Shown here: positions 1-7,243 of the stretch, piece by piece
Position numbering within the stretch: position 1 is the stretch's first letter
How the letters are laid out: each line of letters begins with the position of its first letter
Source of the DNA: Acidobacteriota bacterium
GTDB taxonomy: Bacteria; Acidobacteriota; Terriglobia; Bryobacterales; Bryobacteraceae
Direction of reading: 5' to 3'
Length of the DNA stretch: 54,065 nucleotides
Assembly (NCBI GenBank): GCA_018268835.1
Contig: JAFDVU010000029.1
Location: forward strand, 1 to 54,065
Notes under the pieces: model-generated
The model's database searches: none
What the model was told of the DNA's origin: nothing
What the model saw: the letters and a program-made list of their open reading frames with translations, nothing else
Made by a program: the position numbers and the translations under genes

Positions 1-698
1 GGCGCGATCCAAGGCACGTGCGGACGGTAAAAGCCGGCGCCCAGGAAGAAGGGCTCGTTACGGTGCTCTTCCATCATCCGCACGATGGCATCGGCCAGGA
101 TGCCGTCGGTGTGCCGCTCTCCCGGCGCGCCGGACGCGTGATAGGCGATGGACGATCCCAGCCCGCGGGTGGGCGTGTAGCTGGTAAGCAGCGGCTCTTC
201 TTTCGTGTGATCGACCCCGTTGGGGTTCACCACTTTGTCCCACGAAGGCGGATCGTCCAACCCGTTGGTTCCGATCTGCCCGGGAACGCCGTAGTGGAAG
301 ATCTTGCCCGCGCGGGCGGAGAAGTAGCCGTTCTTGCGGAACAGTTGCGGCAGCGTGACCACGTCCGGCAGGGCCTCGCGAAAATGCGTCACCAGATCGT
401 AGACGCGGGTCGTGTCGGGCGCCATGCCGGTCAACAGCGAGGAGCGCGACGGACTGCACAGCGCGTCCTGGCAGTACGCCCGCTCCATGCGCACGCCCTG
501 CCGGGCAATGCGGTCGATGTTCGGCGTGCGCACGACCGGGTGGCCGTAGCAGCCGAGACAGATGTTGAGATCGTCGGACGCAATGAAGAGGACGTTCCTC
601 CGGCGCCGGGGAGCGGCGATGAGCGGACCCGCCAGGCCGGCCGCTCCCGCCTTGAGAAAGTCTCTGCGCGAAGTATCGAACATCGTGGTCTGGATCAT
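1..698 (-). CDS. Sulfatase (arylsulfatase/iduronate-sulfatase type), 3' end cut by window edge
   Basis: The reading frame stays open from ATG 698 to the left edge, so the C-terminal half is missing. The N-terminus has a Tat-type signal (SRRDFLKAG, about residues 10-18). It is followed by the sulfatase metal-binding start NVLFIASDD and then by CSPSR (about residue 81), whose Cys is the residue matured to formylglycine in this family. Such enzymes cleave sulfate esters from polysaccharides or glycosaminoglycans in the periplasm or outside the cell. The start is set by a GGGGG stretch 6 bases upstream of ATG 698; ATG 683 (MFDTSRRDF) is an in-frame alternative. The next gene in the same direction (738-1295) lies 39 bases upstream. 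Family assignment is secure; the substrate is not known. Confidence 0.9.
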   Translation of the reverse strand, partial: MIQTTMFDTSRRDFLKAGAAGLAGPLIAAPRRRRNVLFIASDDLNICLGCYGHPVVRTPNIDRIARQGVRMERAYCQDALCSPSRSSLLTGMAPDTTRVYDLVTHFREALPDVVTLPQLFRKNGYFSARAGKIFHYGVPGQIGTNGLDDPPSWDKVVNPNGVDHTKEEPLLTSYTPTRGLGSSIAYHASGAPGERHTDGILADAIVRMMEEHRNEPFFLGAGFYRPHVPWIA

Positions 699-737
699 TG
701 TATCCCCCGCCGCGGCAAACGACCACGACGCCGGCGG

Positions 738-1295
738 TCACGATTCGCGCGTCGCGGCGGAGGTCTCGGCGATTTCGGCCGGCGCGCGTTCGCGCGACAG
801 CCATCCCTTCTTCCACAGCGCGTAGTACGCCACTGCCAGCGCCGCGTACGTCGCCACCCAGAACCAACGGGTCCACCACGCGATGCCGTCGATGCGAAAA
901 TCCGAGAGCGGCCACAGGAACCGCGTCGCGTAGTAGCTGTAGCTGTGAGTCGGGATATCGATCAGAATGTGGAGCAGCCAGCCGAGCAGCGGGTAGAGCG
1001 GGCGGCGCGCCACGATCGAGGCCGCCAAAAACGCCACCGCGAAAACAACGAGGCTGTGCGCGGCCGGATACAGCGGCACGCCGAAATGCACGTGCGGAAG
1101 AAGGTGGCCGTCCGCCGCGGGCAGCGTCCCGGCGATGCGCATCCACAGCCCAAGCACGACCGGTGGGCCGAAGGCCGCCACGTCCGGGAACACGCCCCAC
1201 CACACCGCCCAACCCAGCGGCACGCGGACCTTCGCCGTCTTCGTGGCGGTGATGGCCGCCGCCGCCGTCCACAAACCGTGCGCTACGATCTCCAT
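738..1295 (-). CDS. Membrane protein, YdjM/metal-dependent hydrolase-like
   Basis: A 185-residue hydrophobic protein. Histidines lie next to membrane segments (HLLPHVHFG, AAHS, LLHILIDIPTHS). This pattern resembles the membrane-bound hydrolase family that includes YdjM, but I see no full signature, so the enzymatic role is a guess. The frame extends up to 1349, but ATG 1295 has GGAAG five bases upstream and starts directly with MEIVAHGLW, so I choose it. It precedes the sulfatase on the same strand and may be cotranscribed with it. The C-terminus (about the last 25 residues) is charged and probably cytoplasmic. Confidence 0.72.
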   Translation of the reverse strand: MEIVAHGLWTAAAAITATKTAKVRVPLGWAVWWGVFPDVAAFGPPVVLGLWMRIAGTLPAADGHLLPHVHFGVPLYPAAHSLVVFAVAFLAASIVARRPLYPLLGWLLHILIDIPTHSYSYYATRFLWPLSDFRIDGIAWWTRWFWVATYAALAVAYYALWKKGWLSRERAPAEIAETSAATRES

Positions 1296-1433
1296 GGCTC
1301 TTCCGCGGGCATTGCCGCGGGCATTGCGCTCCACTCCTTGGTATCGCATGGCAGGCGAAAGAGCAAAGCACCGCGGGATTCAAGCGATCGATTTGCTTCA
1401 CACGGGCAGCGGCGCCTCCGGTAAAATACCGCA

Positions 1434-1874
1434 ATGTTCACCCGACGCTCGCTGCTCTCGGCGGCATCCGCCGGTTTGGCCGCCGGTCCACTCGCCGCCG
1501 AATCCCCCGAGGACGACATCCGCGCCCTACTGAAGAACTCCGAAGCCAACTGGAACCGCGGCGACCTCGCCGCCTTCGCCGCCGACTACGAGGATGCGCC
1601 CACCACCACCTTCGTCGGCCGCGAAGTCACGCGCGGCGGCACCGCCGCCATCCTCGCCCGCTACCGGCATTCGTATCCCACCGCCGAAGCGCGCGGCACC
1701 CTCACGTTCAGCGAAATCGAAGTGCGCCCGTTGTGCGGCGGCTACGCGCTCGCCATCGGCCGCTTCGCCCTCCAACGCACGGCCGCGGGCGGAGGCGATG
1801 CCGCGGGACGCTTCAGCCTCGTCCTGCGCCGCGGCGCCAAAGGCTGGAAGATCATCCACGACCATTCCAGCTAA
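1434..1874 (+). CDS. Secreted SnoaL/DUF4440-like (nuclear transport factor 2 fold) protein
   Basis: 146 residues. It begins with a Tat-like or Sec signal (FTRRSLLSAASAGLAAG), then a small alpha+beta domain with DDIRALLKNSEANWNRGDLAAFAADYE, typical of DUF4440/SnoaL proteins, and ends in GWKIIHDHSS, also typical of the fold. These proteins are often of unknown function; some bind small ligands or act as isomerases or cyclases. No Shine-Dalgarno is visible. A TAAAAT (1422-1427) sits 6 bases before the ATG, so the transcript may be leaderless. It is divergent from the YdjM-like gene. Confidence 0.78.
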   Translation: MFTRRSLLSAASAGLAAGPLAAESPEDDIRALLKNSEANWNRGDLAAFAADYEDAPTTTFVGREVTRGGTAAILARYRHSYPTAEARGTLTFSEIEVRPLCGGYALAIGRFALQRTAAGGGDAAGRFSLVLRRGAKGWKIIHDHSS

Positions 1875-1913
1875 GACCGGCGCGCGGTAGTAGACTCGTT
1901 AGTGATCGCGCTT

Positions 1914-2759
1914 ATGAAACCGCTCATCATTTGCCTCTTCGCCGCCGTCTTTGCCGCCGCGCAGACCGCGCCCGCGCCGCAGAAAAAGGGAGGCGGCAAC
2001 GAGATTCCGCCCGAACACGGAGACGATGTTCGGGGCTACAACGACACGCCGCAGATCCCCGGCCAGAAGTGGAAGGTCCACGACATGAGCCGTCCGCGCC
2101 CGGAGAAAGTGACGCCGGCTCCCTACGTGGATGAAAAGCCGCCCTCCGACGCCATCGTGCTCTTCGACGGCAAGGACCTCTCCCAATGGGTCGCGCGCGG
2201 GCGCGGCGGTGTCGAAACCGAGCCGAAGTGGAAGGTGGAGAACGGCTACATGGAGATCGTGCCGCGCACCGGACGCCTCGTCACCAAGGAGAAGTTCGGC
2301 GATTGCCAACTGCACGTCGAGTGGCAGGTTCCGACCACCTCGACCGGCAACGGGCAGGGCATCGGCAACAGCGGCATCGAACTCATGACGCGCTACGAAG
2401 TCCAGGTGCTGGAGTCCAACTCGCACCTGACCTACGCCGATGGCCAGGCGGGCGCGATCTACGGCGTGTGGCCTCCGCTGGTGAATCCGGCGCGGCCCAT
2501 GGGCGAGTGGAACGTCTACGACATCGTCTTTGAAGCGCCGCGTTTCGAGGATGGCAAAGTGGTCAAGCCCGCCTACATCACCGTGCTCTTCAACGGCGTA
2601 TTGGTGCAGGACCACAAGGCGTACCTCGGAACCACCATCTGGCGCCGCGTCGGCACCTACACGCCGCATCCGGCGGAGCAACCGCTCAGCCTGCAGGATC
2701 ACTCGCAGCCGGTGCGCTTCCGCAATATCTGGATCCGCCGCCTGCCGTCGGCGGAGTAG
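1914..2759 (+). CDS. Secreted DUF1080 (3-keto-disaccharide hydrolase-type) protein
   Basis: About 281 residues. A signal peptide (MKPLIICLFAAVFAAAQ) is followed by a proline/lysine-rich linker and a jelly-roll DUF1080 domain from about residue 75 onward: IVLFDGKDLSQW at its start, GNSGIELMTRYEVQVLES in the centre and VRFRNIWIRRL at its end. The family is linked to 3-keto-glycoside hydrolysis and concanavalin-like sugar binding, and is heavily expanded in Acidobacteriota and Planctomycetota. GTG 1902 is an in-frame alternative; I prefer ATG 1914 because it leaves a compact signal peptide. Likely an extracytoplasmic glycan-utilisation enzyme. Confidence 0.88.
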   Translation: MKPLIICLFAAVFAAAQTAPAPQKKGGGNEIPPEHGDDVRGYNDTPQIPGQKWKVHDMSRPRPEKVTPAPYVDEKPPSDAIVLFDGKDLSQWVARGRGGVETEPKWKVENGYMEIVPRTGRLVTKEKFGDCQLHVEWQVPTTSTGNGQGIGNSGIELMTRYEVQVLESNSHLTYADGQAGAIYGVWPPLVNPARPMGEWNVYDIVFEAPRFEDGKVVKPAYITVLFNGVLVQDHKAYLGTTIWRRVGTYTPHPAEQPLSLQDHSQPVRFRNIWIRRLPSAE

Positions 2760-2771
2760 CCGGGGGGCGCG

Positions 2772-2984
2772 TCACCGCTGGCCGCGGCGGTACAGCAGAA
2801 ATGCGAAGCCGCTCAGCAGCAGCAGCGGCGGCGTGCCCAGCACCAGGATGCCGGAGTTCAGCACTCGTCCGCGCGCGGCGTTGAGCGACTGCGCCGTGCG
2901 ATAGCACATGGCGCATTGCGGGAAGGCAGCGGCCGCGCATAACAGCGCGAGGGCCGCGGCGCGCTTGAACGGTGTCATCCCCAT
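2772..2984 (-). CDS. Small membrane protein with CxxC motif, next to CoxC-like subunit
   Basis: 70 residues. An N-terminal hydrophobic signal or anchor (about residues 8-20) is followed by QCAMCYRTAQS, which holds a CxxC pair, and by a second hydrophobic helix (about residues 44-66) ending in YRRGQR. The gene overlaps the oxidase subunit III gene by 10 bases, so it is translationally coupled. ATG 2978, which forms an ATGA overlap with that stop, is an equally good start. The CxxC would face the periplasm if both helices span the membrane, which would fit metal or thiol handling during oxidase assembly; that is inference. I recognise no named family. Confidence 0.68.
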   Translation of the reverse strand: MGMTPFKRAAALALLCAAAAFPQCAMCYRTAQSLNAARGRVLNSGILVLGTPPLLLLSGFAFLLYRRGQR

Positions 2985-3619
2985 ACGTAGAAGATCAGCA
3001 TCAGGAAGAGCCAGAGAACGTCCAGGAAATGCCAGAACACCGTGCTCACGTCGATCGCGGTGCGCTTGGCCGGTCCGAGCCTCAGCCGGAAGGCCTGTAC
3101 GTCCACGTACGTCAGGGCAACCATACCCCCGATGAGGTGAATCGCGTGCGACGCGGTGATGATGTAAAAGAAAGCCGCGCTCGGGTTGGTGGCCGCGTAC
3201 ACGTGCGCGGAGCGCAATTGCAGCCAGGCAAACGCCTGCCCGCCCAGGAACAGCAGTCCCAGCACGGTGCCGGCGGTCCAGCGCGAGGTGAAACGGTCAC
3301 GGTTGCGGTTGCGCAGCGCGCGCCGCGCGCTTTCGAGCGCGATGCTGGAAAGCAGCAGGATGACCGTGTTGACCCACAGGACCGGCGGTTTGTGCAGGCT
3401 GACCCAATCGTCGCCCAGTCCGCGCCGTACGACCATCGCGCTCGCGAAAGCCGCGAACATCATGCCGCTGGCGGCCAGCAGCACATAGATGCCGATGTAC
3501 GCAGCGCCTCGCGAAGAACCGCGGCCCTCATAGTTGCCGCCGCCGTCTCCCCACCCGCCCTGGACATCCGGTGGGAGCGGCGGGCGGCTGACGACATCCC
3601 GCGTCAGTGACCCAGCCAT
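2975..3619 (-). CDS. Cytochrome c oxidase subunit III-type protein (heme-copper oxidase)
   Basis: 214 residues with five predicted membrane helices (about residues 38-60, 78-98, 117-137, 150-170, 190-212). The segments FFYIITASHAIHLIGGMVAL and STVFWHFLDVLWLFL match helices of subunit III. This is the short form common in bacterial caa3/bo3 oxidases. No subunit I or II gene is in the window, so it is an orphan here. It lies 61 bases downstream of the cyclophilin gene on the same strand and overlaps the CxxC mini-protein gene. Its N-terminal 35 residues are glycine-rich and probably cytoplasmic. Confidence 0.85.
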   Translation of the reverse strand: MAGSLTRDVVSRPPLPPDVQGGWGDGGGNYEGRGSSRGAAYIGIYVLLAASGMMFAAFASAMVVRRGLGDDWVSLHKPPVLWVNTVILLLSSIALESARRALRNRNRDRFTSRWTAGTVLGLLFLGGQAFAWLQLRSAHVYAATNPSAAFFYIITASHAIHLIGGMVALTYVDVQAFRLRLGPAKRTAIDVSTVFWHFLDVLWLFLMLIFYVWG

Positions 3620-3680
3620 ATACCTTCAGGATGCACCAATTCCGCACCCCGGTGTGTGACCGGGAGAAGAAGACCGCATC

Positions 3681-4310
3681 CTACCGTACCAATCGCGCGC
3701 GCACCAGATGGTCCAGCAGTGGGAAATCGCGGTCCAGGTGCGGGTTGCCTTCGTCGAAGATGCGACCCTGATGTCCGGCGCGCATGCCGCCGCCGGAGGT
3801 CTCGCCGTACCCGTCGTACAGGCGGTCGACCACGTCCATGCCCTCCACCACTTCACCGAGCGGCGCGAAGCCTTCGCGGTCCTGCGCGGACATATCGGTG
3901 CGGCAGATGAAAATCTGCGTGGTGCGGGCGTTGGGTCCGGTCATGGCGAAGGCGAAACGCCCGCGCGTGTTGGATGCGCGTACGGGATCGTCGGCGATCG
4001 TCACGGCGCGCCAGATGCGCGCGATCTCCGGCCGCCCCGCGATGCCGAACTGCGCGAACCGCGATGTGACGCGGTAGAAGCGCGAATCGTCGTAGAAGCC
4101 GGCGCGCACAAGGTTGTAGAAACAGTCGGCCCCGACCGGCGCCCACGCGCGCCGCGCCTCCAGCGTGAACGCGCCGTGCGTAGTCTCAATGCGCACGCGA
4201 TACACCGCGGGCGCCGTCTGCTTCCAGAACGCGGACGCGGGGTCGCGCAATGCCGCGAGATCGGCCGCGTGAACGACCGCGGCAGCGAGCAGGATGGCAG
4301 CCAGACGCAT
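3681..4310 (-). CDS. Secreted cyclophilin-type peptidyl-prolyl cis-trans isomerase
   Basis: 209 residues from ATG 4310, beginning with a signal peptide (MRLAAILLAAAVVHA). The cyclophilin core runs from about residue 36. FYDDSRFYRV is the family's active-site start, and GRFAFAMTGPN followed by TTQIFI matches the conserved active-site strand with the Gln-Phe pair. The expected role is prolyl isomerisation during periplasmic protein folding. An upstream in-frame ATG (4343) exists, but the signal peptide begins at 4310 with GAAAAGA-type purines before it. The gene diverges from the MetX-like hydrolase with only 22 bases between starts. Confidence 0.86.
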   Translation of the reverse strand: MRLAAILLAAAVVHAADLAALRDPASAFWKQTAPAVYRVRIETTHGAFTLEARRAWAPVGADCFYNLVRAGFYDDSRFYRVTSRFAQFGIAGRPEIARIWRAVTIADDPVRASNTRGRFAFAMTGPNARTTQIFICRTDMSAQDREGFAPLGEVVEGMDVVDRLYDGYGETSGGGMRAGHQGRIFDEGNPHLDRDFPLLDHLVRARLVR

Positions 4311-4332
4311 GGTCTTTTCAGTATGCGCTAGC

Positions 4333-5412
4333 ATGGCTGTCATGTTCCGAATTGCATCCGCCGTACTCCTCGTGTGGCTCTCCCTGCCGGCGCGGGCGGC
4401 CGATTCACCCGCGCCCGTCGAGGGCGATTATCTCGTCAAGGACTTCGTCTTCACCAGCGGCGAGAAACTCCCCGAACTCCGCCTGCATTACACCACGCTC
4501 GGCGAACCGCGCAAGGACTCCTCCGGCAAGGTGACCAACGCCGTGCTCATCATGCACGGCACCAGCGGCAGCGGACGCGCCTTCCTCGCCCCCACATTCG
4601 CCGGCGTACTCTTCGGCGCCGGCCAGTTGCTGGACACCAACCGATATTTCGTGATTCTCCCCGACGATCTCGGCCACGGCGGATCCAGCAAGCCGAGCGA
4701 CGGACTGCACATGAAGTTCCCGCGCTACGGCTACACCGACATGGTCCACGCGGAGTACCGTCTGGTGACCGAGAAACTCGGCGTAAATCACCTGCGCCTG
4801 GTGATGGGCACCTCCATGGGCGCGATGCACACCTGGATGTGGGGCGAGATGTATCCGGACTTCATGGACGCCCTGATGCCGCTGGCCGCCGCACCGGTCG
4901 AGATCGGCGGGCGCAACCGGATGATCCGCAGGATGATCATCGACTCCATCACGCGCGACCCGGACTTTCACGACGGGGAATACACGCAGCCGCTGCGCGG
5001 GATGATCGCGGCACGGTTTGCGCTCTTTGTGCTGACCTCCAGCCCGCTGCAACTCCTCAAACAGGCGCCCACGCGCGAACAGGCCGACGCTCTTTTCGAC
5101 CGCACGTTCTACGGCGCTCAGGCGCGACCCTACGATCCGAACGACCTCCTCTACCAGGTCTCTTCCTCGCGCGACTACAACCCCGCGCCGGACCTCGAAA
5201 AGATCCGCGCGCCGCTCTACGCCATCAACTCCGCGGACGACCAGGTGAACCCGCCCGAACTCGGCATCATGGAGCGCGAGATCAAGCGTGTGAAGCTCGG
5301 CCGCTACATCCTGCTGCCGATTACGGACCAGACGCGCGGCCACGGCACGCACTCGCTGCCCGCCATCTGGGGCAAGTATCTCGCGGAGCTGTTGCGCGAA
5401 TCCGGGAAGTAA
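4333..5412 (+). CDS. Secreted alpha/beta hydrolase of the homoserine O-acetyltransferase (MetX-like) family
   Basis: About 359 residues. An N-terminal signal peptide (FRIASAVLLVWLSLPARA) precedes an alpha/beta-hydrolase fold. Visible elements are the oxyanion region LIMHGTSGSG, the nucleophile elbow GTSMGAMHTW (Ser about residue 160), an acidic residue in NSADDQVNP and the histidine in GHGTHSLP. The arrangement is that of MetX. However, the signal peptide and altered elbow (GTSMGAMH instead of GGSMGGMQ) argue against a cytosolic methionine-synthesis enzyme. More likely it is an exported esterase or acyltransferase. ATG 4342 is an alternative start. Confidence 0.85.
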   Translation: MAVMFRIASAVLLVWLSLPARAADSPAPVEGDYLVKDFVFTSGEKLPELRLHYTTLGEPRKDSSGKVTNAVLIMHGTSGSGRAFLAPTFAGVLFGAGQLLDTNRYFVILPDDLGHGGSSKPSDGLHMKFPRYGYTDMVHAEYRLVTEKLGVNHLRLVMGTSMGAMHTWMWGEMYPDFMDALMPLAAAPVEIGGRNRMIRRMIIDSITRDPDFHDGEYTQPLRGMIAARFALFVLTSSPLQLLKQAPTREQADALFDRTFYGAQARPYDPNDLLYQVSSSRDYNPAPDLEKIRAPLYAINSADDQVNPPELGIMEREIKRVKLGRYILLPITDQTRGHGTHSLPAIWGKYLAELLRESGK

Positions 5413-5418
5413 TCCGCG

Positions 5419-6771
5419 CTATTTCGCGACAATGAGTTCGCACAGCGCGCCGATGATGCGCGCCGCCGCGTCCGGCCCCACGGAGTTGACCTCGCCGTAC
5501 CACGGCTTCGCGGCGCCGTTCAGGTACGGTGCTTTCTCGTCCCACTCCGCCTTGGGGATGATGTAGCCCAGTTCATCGTCCGCCAGTCCGAACAACATGC
5601 GGTACGGCGCGGCCATCAGTTGCTTCACCGCGGGTTCGATCGGCGCGCCGGGGAAATCGGCGCCGGAGTAGCGCTCCACGCCGCCCACGCTCAACTCGGG
5701 ATACAGTTCGCCCGGGATGAGCCCGATCTCGAGCACCGGCTCGCGCCCGCGCGCGAATCGGATATAGCCGACCGGCGTGGTCGTGGTGCCGTCGTCATTC
5801 GGCAGCTTGCGGCCGGCGAAGATTCCCGCCTTCGCCGCCATCTGGAAGCCCGCGTTGGTCATCGGAATGCGGACTGTGGTCTCGCGAAAGAGGTATCCGT
5901 CGATCGCCGCCACCGGCGCGGACTTCAGTGCGTCCGAGGCCAGCCGCGCCACGCGCGAGCCGATGAATTCGGCTTTCTCGAAAGTGCGTTCGGGGAGCAC
6001 GCTGCCGGTGCGCGGATCCTTCACCGCCGCGCCCAGCGGCGATTGCATGCCTCCCACCGCGCCGTTCACGAAGACCGCCGTGCCGCCCAGCGTGCGCTCC
6101 AACTCGCGGCACAGGTAGCCCGAATAATCCGCCGTGATCAGCGTGTTGCGGCTTCCCAGCGTCTCCGGATGATTCGCCCAGTTGACGAGGGTCGCGATGG
6201 GCTCGCCGCCCGCGGTCTCCGCGCGCAGCGCCAGGATCTCCGGATCGTGCACCACCGGCGGACGCGTGTCGTCGATGAACGTGTCCAGTTCCGGCGTCTT
6301 CACAGCGGCCAGCCGGACGCGCGCCGGACGCATCGCCTGAATCGCCGCGCGCGCCGCTTCCGCGGTCCGCTCCACGAGGTACGCGTTGTACGCCGGGTTG
6401 ATGCCGGTCGCGGCGGGCGACGCGCCCCACATCCCCATCGTGTCCGGCCCTTCGTGGTCGTGCAGCGCGGCCACTACCAGGTCCGCATCCACCTGCGCGC
6501 GGATCTTCTCCACGTCGTCGCGGAAGATGCCGATCACGTCCACCCCGCAAATCACCAGCGGGCGCGCGCCGCCGCCGAACGCGATGCAGCGCGCGTAGAG
6601 ATCGTCGTGGACGCCGGTGGCGCGGCGGTTGTGATCGAACCCGGCCATGTAGACCGGCCCGTATTTCGCCAGGTCCGGCGTGACGGTCCGGGCGGCCGCT
6701 CCCACGCGCAACTCGCCGGCGGCGGTGGAGGCTAAGAGTGTGGCGGCAACCATGGCCGCGGTGGTTCGCAT
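5419..6771 (-). CDS. Neutral/alkaline ceramidase-like amidohydrolase, secreted
   Basis: 450 residues with a cleavable signal (about residues 1-19). The N-terminal domain of the neutral/alkaline non-lysosomal ceramidase family is recognisable from VGAAARTVTPD onward. The pairs ALHDHEGPDTMG and NWANHPETLG supply the zinc-binding histidines, and FVNGAVGGMQSP lies where ceramidases have their active-site loop. The C-terminal immunoglobulin-like domain of true ceramidases is absent, so the substrate may be another lipid amide or ester. It ends 7 bases from the convergent MetX-like gene and is followed upstream by the YjbQ gene on the same strand. Confidence 0.83.
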   Translation of the reverse strand: MRTTAAMVAATLLASTAAGELRVGAAARTVTPDLAKYGPVYMAGFDHNRRATGVHDDLYARCIAFGGGARPLVICGVDVIGIFRDDVEKIRAQVDADLVVAALHDHEGPDTMGMWGASPAATGINPAYNAYLVERTAEAARAAIQAMRPARVRLAAVKTPELDTFIDDTRPPVVHDPEILALRAETAGGEPIATLVNWANHPETLGSRNTLITADYSGYLCRELERTLGGTAVFVNGAVGGMQSPLGAAVKDPRTGSVLPERTFEKAEFIGSRVARLASDALKSAPVAAIDGYLFRETTVRIPMTNAGFQMAAKAGIFAGRKLPNDDGTTTTPVGYIRFARGREPVLEIGLIPGELYPELSVGGVERYSGADFPGAPIEPAVKQLMAAPYRMLFGLADDELGYIIPKAEWDEKAPYLNGAAKPWYGEVNSVGPDAAARIIGALCELIVAK

Positions 6772-6777
6772 GGCGCT

Positions 6778-7194
6778 TCAATCTCCGGTTACGGTCACTA
6801 CGATGATACGCCGCCGCCTTCGCACGTCACATTCCAGGTGGAAGATCTGCTGCCACGTGCCGAGTACGAGTCTTCCGCCGGAGACCGGCACGGTCAGCGA
6901 AGGCCCGAGCAGTGTGGCCTGCAGATGCGAATGCCCGTTGCCATCGTGCCATGCCTGCTCGTGGCCGTAGTGGCGGCCCGGCGGGATGAGTTTGTCGAGC
7001 ACGGCGGGCAGGTCCTTTTCCAGCCCGGGCTCGAACTCGATCGCGCCGATCGCGGCGGTGCTGCCTACGTTGAACACGTGCGCGATGCCGGTCCGGACGC
7101 CGGAGGTACGGACCGCGGCGGCCACGTCCCCGGTGAGATCGTGCATGTCGCCGTGCCCCGCGGTCTCGATGCTGATTTCCTGTTGATGAGTCAT
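6778..7194 (-). CDS. YjbQ/UPF0047 family protein
   Basis: 138 residues, the usual length. The signature GTWQQIFHLECD sits near the C-terminus. Conserved His/Asn/Gly segments (GIAHVFNVGSTAAIG, NGHSHLQATLLG) form the trimeric family's putative metal site. Some members were reported to have weak thiamin-phosphate synthase activity; the physiological role is unsettled. Its stop lies 6 bases upstream of the ceramidase-like start, so the two genes probably share a transcript. It diverges from the glycosidase gene at 7244. Confidence 0.88.
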   Translation of the reverse strand: MTHQQEISIETAGHGDMHDLTGDVAAAVRTSGVRTGIAHVFNVGSTAAIGAIEFEPGLEKDLPAVLDKLIPPGRHYGHEQAWHDGNGHSHLQATLLGPSLTVPVSGGRLVLGTWQQIFHLECDVRRRRRIIVVTVTGD

Positions 7195-7243
7195 GGTCCG
7201 GAATCGATGTTCGCACTCCTTGCGGCTCGACTACAATTGCTCC

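Noticed and set aside
58..1434. A 458-codon minus-strand open frame across the sulfatase and YdjM-like genes
   Set aside because: It is a different frame from both and is Arg/Pro/Gly-rich with no motif; the real genes are explained by the other frames.
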